Positions 56,688-64,000 of a stretch of DNA of 64,000 nucleotides are shown here, piece after piece; the stretch's first letter is position 1, and every line of letters begins with the position of its first letter. The stretch covers positions 31,540,786-31,604,785 of the forward strand of contig OY365807.1 in the NCBI GenBank assembly GCA_959347315.1, in the 5' to 3' direction. This DNA is from Bimastos eiseni (Eukaryota; Annelida; Clitellata; Crassiclitellata; Lumbricidae). The translations under genes were made by a program, and so were the position numbers. Below the pieces are notes generated by a model that was not told the origin of the DNA, made no database searches, and was given only the letters and a program-made list of their open reading frames with translations.

Positions 56688-57144
56688 CAGCCGTTCTCAA
56701 CCTGTGAGTCGCGACCCCCATGGGGTCGCCTGACGATTTGCCAGAGGTCGCCTAGAGTTCTCAGTAATTTGAAATAAAATACAGTTGTCAGCAAAATTCT
56801 CATACTTAAAATTTACATAATCATGATTATTACACTAAGTAGGCCTACGAACACACTATAGCGACTTAAATTAATCGTCACATATTCCTTGTACTATGAT
56901 TCATTTTAATAAAATTATTACCATCAGCAAAATATAAATTGCTTTTTGTTAATTATTTATTGATTTTGCTGTTATATGCATGAGATGTATGGATTATATT
57001 ATCAAATGGTGAGAAGTGAAACACATGGTAATGAAAACGTGGTAAAGGCATGCCGTACAAAACAAAATTTATTTTTTGATTGGGGTCGCCCCACTTTTGA
57101 AATATAATCAGGGGTCGCAGGCCTAAAAAGGTTGAGAACCACCG
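56688..57144 (+). mobile_element. hAT-type MITE, CAGCCGTTCTCAACCT
   Basis: Ends CAGCCGTTCTCAACCTGTGA and AAGGTTGAGAACCACCG. Flanks GCCTAGGA and GCCTAGAA are an 8 bp duplication with one mismatch. GGGGTCGCC appears near both ends in inverted arrangement (56725, 57084-57118). The interior differs from the 24.9/33.2 kb family. Confidence 0.85.
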
Positions 57145-57842
57145 GCCTAGAATATGGTAGAGTGAAATTGTGGTATTGCAGGATCTGGTGAATTTCTGAT
57201 TCACTTTGAATCAGTCTCATGTGTGAATGATGTGTTTCTGTAATAAACCCTATACTGATGTGAGGCAACAGCAGTAGGTAGTAAGGAATTGTTGCAGTGT
57301 GGACTCATTTATGCTTGGTCTTTGGAAGGCAAAGGTATTGAACTGTGGGTTCAGAGGAAATACAGTAGTACATGATTTATTTATATGTCTTAGTGTGGCT
57401 TGAAAGTTCAGAGACACTGGGTGTCTGATGTGAAGGCACTTCTTCCACTGTATGTAGCCTGCTGATGCAAGAAGATTTTTAACAATTATTATGAAAGACC
57501 ACAATTGTTAATGTAAAAAGGTTAGAATTACTCTCGTCTTAGTAGACATTATCTCTCCTGGCGATCTATCAAACCATTTCCCAAACTCCGTGATGAATTT
57601 AACTTTGAGAATCCTGAAGAAAGTGTTTGTTAATCGACTGAGCTGTCTTCACTTGTCTTGTCTTCACTTGTTCTACAACCTGTACCACTTGCCTTTCCAA
57701 TCCATCTCATACAATTGCCATTAATCTTAAAACTGCTCTACTTAGCTTTCTCAGTCAGAAAAAGGAATTGCTCTTGTAACCTTCGAAATATCTGTCGCAT
57801 TTTTTTTGACTGATCATAATATACACCCTCCCTGTTTAGAAT

Positions 57843-58180
57843 CAGTGTTGGATTTATCATTTATCTATGGCCTCATACTCTGCAGGGGCCCCATCAATTT
57901 TTTTATACATAGTTAATGAATGTTACATTTATTTTAATATTGTATTTAAGTGTTGTATCCAGGGTGTATTAAAATCTGAGATCAGGTCAACCAATTGATA
58001 TAATAAAAGATTATGTAATCAGTAAATGCATTAATTTGAACATAAGATAAATGCTTCACTATAAATACCTTGGTATTAATTATTTATAGGGCATATGTGC
58101 TGTTTATGTTTGCTAGTTTTGTGAGACCTTATCCCAGGCTTTATATAGCTAAGGGCCTGAACAAGTTATGTCCGGCACTG
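57843..58180 (+). mobile_element. hAT-type MITE, 338 bp
   Basis: Ends CAGTGTTGGATTTA and ATGTCCGGCACTG. Flanks TTTAGAAT (57835-57842) and TCTAGAAT (58181-58188) agree at seven of eight bases. Interior AT-rich, no coding. Confidence 0.72.
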
Positions 58181-58189
58181 TCTAGAATA

Positions 58190-59071
58190 ATGGTTCGGTG
58201 ACTCGGTCCATGTATGGTTTTGGTCTCAGTCTGTTCTTGTCTTATCTGCACCTTTGTACTTGAACAATTTATATAGATCAACAACATTTCTGTGCCCGTT
58301 GTCTTGAATTATGATGTACCACAATGTTCTGTACTGGGACTTCTCTAATTTACATTACATGCTGCTAAGGGCAGTGTTTAACTACCACTTGTATTCTAAT
58401 GATACCCAGGTTCTCCTTTCGTTTTATTGTTCCTTATCAAATTGTACTCTCCAATAATGCTTGGTTCTTTTTTTTTAATGATATTCAGTCTCAATATATT
58501 GGTTATAAGCCTCTTCTCAATCTTTCTTACACAGAATTTCGTCTTCTGTGTGTAGTCAGCTAACTTCTAACTTGTGTGGTTTATGTCTATTCTCTTTGGT
58601 GATAATTATGTGTTCTCGTTGACCATACTGAACGTGTTCACAATAATTATTGGAACATGGTCATTGACTCATCCATTTCATCATCTGGTTATGTCTGTTC
58701 TAAATACAGATCAGCTCAATTTGATGATTCCGATATATTATGCCTCAAAACGTCTCAATTCCTTCAGCTAATGCATTTGTTTTAGCAGAATTTACTACTG
58801 TTATTTTAGTTCTATTGTTACACTAAGTGAGACAAATTACATATTGTGCTTTGGTCAATTACACCATAAAATGTCAGTGAAATTACATTTACTTTTGTAT
58901 TTCATCAATTAAAACTGATAGTTGCAATTACACTTTGTTTAGTGTGAGTTAATTACATTACAATTACATTAGTGTGGATTATATTTTCAATAACAATTTA
59001 TCTTCATTGACGTTACAAGTTCATACATTCAATGTTACTTCACTATCTGCTGACACTTGCTAACTTATTTC

Positions 59072-59075
<4 letters not shown>
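58190..59075. other. No supported gene
   Basis: AT-rich DNA. 58900-58980 repeats AATTACA phrases (ATTACATTACAATTACATTA). No exon recognised. Confidence 0.4.
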
Positions 59076-59109
<34 letters not shown>

Positions 59110-59120
59110 AAGAAAGAGAC
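59076..59120. repeat. (GA)n microsatellite
   Basis: GAGAGAGAGAGAGAGAGAGA followed by AAAGAAAG units. Confidence 0.95.
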
Positions 59121-59730
59121 AGAGACTGAGAAAAACGGAACTTGTTTCATTTTAAAAGGATTAGAATCTCAAATTTATCCATCCTCAACCACGTTCTCTC
59201 TGACAGAACAGTTTTGTCATTCTGTTCTTTCTACGGAACTCAAAGAGCCTGGAGACAAAGAGACAATCCCTGTTTTTCCAGCTTAATATTGGATGTCAGC
59301 TGCACAAGACTCCACCAAGCGAGCTGGTCACGCTCATAGTTTAGTAGCCTTGAATTGATGTATACTGATTACCAATACGTGTCTCAAAACCAGTAACAAG
59401 TCATCTTTCTCAACAAGCATTATGGCACCATTTGAGATGCGGAGAGCTTCAGCTTTTTCTTCCATGGGTCATCCACATCAATTGACGTATTGTACCCTGG
59501 TGTAGTGGTTGGCATGTTGAACTGTCAACCGAAAGGTCGAGGGTTAAAATACTTGCGAGGTCAGAAATTTGTGTCAATATTTTTACTCTATACATATGCC
59601 CTCTAGCCAACTCAGCTATGATGATTGCACCGACTTTACGCTGTTGGTGCTAAGACTTGCCACCATAGTCTAGTTGCCTTGAATTGTTATCACCTTAATA
59701 TGCCTAAGCTAAGGCGCTAACACTTCATAC

Positions 59731-60244
59731 TAGTGCTGTACCGAATATTCGCTTCGGAGCCGAATAGTGGGCCAATTACTCATTCATTTCATTTTCCGAA
59801 ATTTGATACCACCCTTCTTCCAACATCTTTTTGCTCAGAAGTGCATACACACACCTCGACGGCGCAATTACTATTCGGTATTCGGCCGAATAGTAGCGGT
59901 CGGACCGAATACGAATAGTAGTCAAGCGACATCTGTTTCTGCACAAGCGGCTGCTGCTATATCAAGTGGCCTGAAGTGACTCTCTATTGCCTCGACCGCA
60001 ATATTGCAGTGTCAGTCGTCTCATTTCTAAGTTAAGTTTAATTAGATCCATTCCTAGTTTACACAGACTGGCAAAAGGATGTATAAAGCACATATAGTTA
60101 ACTCTTTAATTTAGTCTACGTATTAAATTTGCTGAGCTGAAACTTTTGCTAACATTTTAAATCTAGAAATTTGTCGGTAGACCTATCTTGTGTACTATTC
60201 GTATTCGGCTGAAAAGTGAAAATCACCTATTCGGTACAGCCCTA
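59731..60244 (+). mobile_element. hAT-type MITE with a SINE fragment inside
   Basis: Perfect 8 bp duplication CTTCATAC (59723-59730, 60245-60252). Ends TAGTGCTGTACCGAATATTC and CTATTCGGTACAGCCCTA. The interior carries further inverted ATTCGGC/GCCGAAT motifs. A SINE piece (59799-59868) interrupts it. Confidence 0.92.
59799..59868 (-). mobile_element. tRNA-derived SINE, 3' fragment (copy D)
   Basis: CCGAAATTTGATACCACCCT to ACACACCTCGACGGCGCAAT matches the same-strand sequence at 13121-13195. Only the 3' part of the SINE is present. Confidence 0.88.
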
Positions 60245-60379
60245 CTTCATACCCATTGTAGTTGTATCATAATCATAAACTCAACATTTCTACAGTACTC
60301 ACACAGGCAAAGTCGCTGGAACCAGCTTATTCACAGGCGCTTAATTGAAACGAAATTGATGAACAGAAGTTCAGAAGTG

Positions 60380-60650
60380 AGAGGGTAAGGCAGGCAGACA
60401 GTTAGACGGCTAAGAAGGATGATGTTTAGAGTTGAAACGATGGGAAGATGGGAAGAGGATGAATCATGATAGGATTTGTGAAAAAGCAGTGTTTTCAGTT
60501 TTGAGTGAAATTGATAGTAGGAGGTAAGGTCTTGGTGAGTTTGTAGGATGGATCTGATATTTTTATCTTAATACTGGAGGGAGTTTGTTCCAAAGAGCCA
60601 GGACAGTGAGAAAACATAATGAATGGCAACTTTGGATGAACCTGCCTAGG
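60380..60650 (-). mobile_element. Possible LINE RT C-terminus, decayed
   Basis: Minus strand from about 60640 reads HYVFSLSWLFGTNSLQY, a stop, then DKNIRS and FHSKLKTLLFHKSYH. Order and spacing recall the FS...LWNSLP..IR...FKSKLKTHLFRK ending of CR1/L2 proteins, but conservation is weak. Confidence 0.4.
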
Positions 60651-60689
60651 AGTACATAGACCAATAGAAGAAGGTATGGATAACTACAG

Positions 60690-61598
60690 ACAGTATATGC
60701 ATATTTACCAGTATTGGTTATACTGCACTGACTGCCCATCGATCAAAGAATCCATATTCCAAAATTATAGGCTAGTTATTTGCAGGCAAGTACTGCATAA
60801 ATTGAAATGAGACAATCTGTCAATGTCCCATGATCACCCCTCGTACTTACAGATATTAAACCTGATAAGAAAATGGACACTGTGACATGTCCTATATCCC
60901 ACACCCAACTGGTGTTGGCCTGATGGGCCTTCTTAGTTTCTGATCGAAAGCAAAGCTACCCAGTTCAGTCTTTCTGTCAGTTCTCTCTTGTTATTCGTGT
61001 CTGAACTCGTCTCTTTCAGCGCAATTGTCAACCATATCTTAACTTCTGGTTTCTCTGTGCTGTCAGAATTTATTCTGGCTTCTCCATTATATTAGGATTT
61101 CTTTAATATGAGAGCACTTGAAGGGACTGCGTTATAACGGGTCATATGCAATTATTGGATTTGAGAACTGGTGTTATGTAGAACCTAATCGGTTTGGGAG
61201 GTTTTGTGACTGCCTGGTCACTGTTGATGGTTTCAAGACGTCTGACATTGTTTTTGACAACTTTTTGTGTTGATATAAGAATAGATAGGATTACATTAGT
61301 TGTTATGGTATAATATATTATTATCATTCTATGAATTGCATTCAGGGCTCAATTTGTCAAAAAGGGGAGGAGGCTCTGAAATATATGGGCGGATAAATAA
61401 TAGAAATTTACGAAGCCGTAATTTATTTTTATCAAACCTCTAGCAGTGGAACAATTGATCAAAGTTTGCTTGTGAATGCTTAGATTAGCGTGCAGAGAAC
61501 AATTACATTAACTAATTCTTCCAAATTTCTTTATTTTTTAAGATGAAGTTAACAAACTTCCATAATAATATTATGATTCTGCAATGACCAACAGTCAA
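60690..61598. other. No supported gene
   Basis: AT-rich intron-like or intergenic DNA; no repeats or splice-flanked frames recognised. Confidence 0.4.
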
Positions 61599-61599
61599 C

Positions 61600-61841
61600 T
61601 GCAATGCAATAGAATACAATACAACTCGGCTTTTATAACGCGCTTTAGCAAGACAAGTCTTGCACGAAAACACACACACTGTCTCGACGGCGCAACTGCA
61701 GTTTGTAATGCAGAGCAATTGTGCGCGAAGGACTTGCTCAAGGTCCCTACACAGTGACTCCTCGAATCAGGGTCGCAGCCACTCACTCAGCGCACACTGA
61801 GTGCTACGGGCCGACCGCTCTAACCAATCGGCCACCAGCAA
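61600..61841 (-). mobile_element. tRNA-derived SINE, copy C with LINE-like tail
   Basis: The reverse complement has GCCGATTGGTTAGAGCGGTC and TAGGGACCTTGAGCAAGTCC as in copies A and B, but a different tail: AAGCGCGTTATAAAAGCCGA then a TTGTATTGTATTCTATTG run. The tail resembles the LINE 3' end at 29.3 kb. Its B box is changed (GGCTGCGACCCTG). Confidence 0.85.
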
Positions 61842-62063
61842 TCATGAAATAGAAAAAAACTAAGCTGAATTAGGTCTACCAATAGCAGACAACAATAAGC
61901 CTCAGTTCCGCCCTGGTGATGTCGTTTGCCTGGGATGGTGCATTTTTCCATGTGATGACTTTGACTTCATAGGCTAGAGTTAGTATGGGATGGGTGGAGT
62001 TGTTTGGCTTCCAGCTTTTCCTTTTGTTTGCTTTTTTGTTTAGTTGTATGTACACCAGTGTGC

Positions 62064-62306
62064 CAGAGGTTGAGACTTGGGGGGGCAGGAGGGGATGATC
62101 CCCTACAAAATTTCAGGTGGAGGGGACAGAGCTGCTTATATCCCTCCAACATTTCATTAGTATTATGAATTTCTACAGTGTTTTCCACTGTTCATCATTT
62201 TTTTGCTGCATCCATGTTTAGGAATTGAAAATTTCTTCCTATCTGCCCCCCCAGCAAAATTTTTTCCACCTGTCCCTCCAAACCAAGAACTAAGTCTGCA
62301 CCTATG
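62064..62306 (+). mobile_element. hAT-type MITE, 243 bp
   Basis: Ends CAGAGGTTGAGACTT and AAGTCTGCACCTATG are imperfect inverted repeats. Flanks CAGTGTGC (62056-62063) and CAGTGTGT (62307-62314) form an 8 bp duplication with one mismatch. Internal G and C runs (62081, 62246) are also inverted. Confidence 0.7.
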
Positions 62307-62314
62307 CAGTGTGT

Positions 62315-63720
62315 AGTTAGGAAATTTGCATGATTAAGAATATACATGCTTATTAACTAACTTAATACCACAGGGAATTACAGTAGCTAACAGTAGCTGT
62401 TAATAAGCATGTCACTGCAACCAGGTGAAGCAAAAGTACCATCCTGTAGAAGGACCAAATTTCTGCATAGCCCTACTCGTTAATAATTATATCAGGCGTA
62501 TGATTGGCCATATTGGAGACTCTATTGTTATGATTATTTTTGTGGAGTAGTTTGGAGTATGTAGGCTGTTGGTAATGAATTTGAGGGGTCAAGCCGATCC
62601 CCCAGCCAAAGGCTAAGATCAGGGGCCAAAAGAAGAAGCTGAGGGTTCAATCCCTCTTAACCTCCAGCAAATTGGACACTAATTGCATCTCACAATTGTG
62701 ACTGTTATTATTTAAAACTAGATTTGTATGTTTAATGCCCCAGATTGCAATAGCTCAGATTTACTAATGGTAGTGCACAGATCACAGTTTATGGTTAGGT
62801 TAGTTATGTCTGTTGTTACCCTGTTTGTAATTTTGCCTAACGATCTCTTATATTATATCAAAGTTGCATTAAGTATGCTTCTTGTTCAATTAAGAGTTTT
62901 TGCTGCTGATTGCTATCACTGATTAATTAAAATTAAATTAATTAAAAACTTTTACTGTCGCCATTAATACTTTTTAGTACTTTCCATGGATCTACTTTTC
63001 TACTGTTTAACAGATTTAATTCCTATCAGATAAATAGCATTTTGTCACATTCTCTGACTGATGACAAAACAGGCGCTTTCACACTCGTTGCTTCTCTATT
63101 TCATTGCTTCTGTTTTCGCGCCTGTCTGCATTTGCATCTGCGTGTGTCTCTGTGACTCTGTCTGTCTATTGCTATTTCTCTTCTCCTCTGTCTGTGTCTA
63201 TCTGCTTGGAGAGAAACCTATTCTGGAAGAGCAACAGCAGAGATGTCATATGTGAAGAGGAAAATGATGCATATGAAATGACAAGGAAAATGTGACGTGG
63301 CCGTTGGGATAATATTGTTTCCTATCGGTTCAAACTTGAGTGTAAAAGAATTGATTGGTTCGTTGATACGGACAGTCCATCTCATCCGACATCTGTTTCG
63401 CGAGTTGCACAAACACACCCACACACACCAACGCACACAAGCATATGTTGATATACATGCATGATTATATCAAGCCGCTTCCATTTGCATACTAATTACA
63501 TTGGTATAGATCTATCTTTGCCTTTGCCTGCATTTTTTAAAATTTCGTATAAAGCATAGATTATATTCTTCTTTTTATTCTATTTGTTTTGAAATGTGAA
63601 AATAGTTATTGTAATAATTATTTTTTCAAATGCTGTTGTATTAATTTGTTACTTAGGTTATGCCTGTGTAATTATCATTAAATACATTTTGGCAAAGCTA
63701 GGTATGGTTGTGCCTGGCAA
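62315..63720. other. No supported gene
   Basis: AT-rich. 63110-63215 is CT/TG-rich and opens a Cys/Val/Leu-rich frame typical of microsatellite-like DNA; a CA-rich run lies at 63410-63440. Confidence 0.4.
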
Positions 63721-63735
63721 GTGTAGTCTGGTTAC

Positions 63736-63872
63736 CTTACTTGTTGTATTCTTACTTGTTGTATTCTTACTTGTTGTATTCTTACTTGTTGTATTCTTAC
63801 TTGTTGTATTCTTACTTGTTGTATTCTTACTTGTTGTATTCTTACTTGTTGTATTCTTACTTGTTGTATTCC
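63736..63872. repeat. 15-bp minisatellite, about nine copies
   Basis: CTTACTTGTTGTATT repeated nearly perfectly. The period is a multiple of three, so two frames stay open (LLVVF and YLLYS repeats), but this is not evidence of coding. Confidence 0.95.
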
Positions 63873-64000
63873 TTTGATAATTATTTATTTGGAGGATTTA
63901 TATAGCGCCCTTAAAGAACATCTACTCAGGAGTGATGTGGCAATAATAGTGAATGATTCTTCCTAAATAAATTCATTGAGAAGTTTATAGTATCAAGGCT

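Noticed and set aside
63596..63905. Two overlapping frames with hydrophobic repeats (LLVVF, YLLYS), resembling membrane proteins
   Set aside because: Both come from one 15-bp tandem repeat whose period is divisible by three.

Overview
This is eukaryotic nuclear DNA: AT-rich, intron-containing, with long introns and many decayed transposons and microsatellites. The only gene recognised with certainty is the 5' two-thirds of a Raf-family serine/threonine kinase on the minus strand. It is an invertebrate bilaterian type with a B-Raf-specific N-terminal block, a Ras-binding domain, a cysteine-rich C1 domain and the start of the kinase domain. The transposon mix (short hAT elements, a tRNA-type SINE, a 5S-like SINE, CR1/L2-like LINE tails, a Tc1/mariner relic) and a cluster of TAGGCCTA palindromes would fit a marine invertebrate. 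Phylum cannot be fixed by reading alone.

Layout. 1-2559: intron or downstream flank of Raf; no further kinase exon was found. 2560-21072: Raf, read right to left. A 39-base first coding exon (21034-21072) is followed by a 12.4 kb intron full of repeats, then nine compact exons between 8661 and 2560 (one of them tentative). The kinase domain stops after the VAIK lysine and the start of helix C; the rest lies beyond the left edge. 21073-24600: Raf promoter side and intergenic DNA, with a TAGGCCTA cluster, a near-perfect inverted repeat and a degenerate minisatellite. 24600-42400: no convincing gene; hAT elements, LINE remnants (including a 2 kb broken EN-RT element at 38.7-40.7 kb), a 112 bp hairpin, and a 72 bp block copied into a second site. 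42480-43463: CpG-dense stretch ending in a possible signal-peptide first exon on the plus strand. 44100-64000: mostly repeats, with one well-formed isolated exon at 56192-56267 (plus strand), so a plus-strand gene with very long introns probably runs through here and out of the right edge.

The Raf exons join in frame at every junction and reproduce family domain spacing exactly, so this gene model is firm. Everything else is mobile or satellite DNA, or low-confidence coding evidence. No operon, CRISPR array, bacterial or viral gene was seen. The most informative non-genic signals are a set of hAT-type elements with readable 8 bp target-site duplications, two of them forming nested insertions that date events relative to each other, and a tRNA-type SINE whose tail resembles the 3' end of a LINE in the same window.
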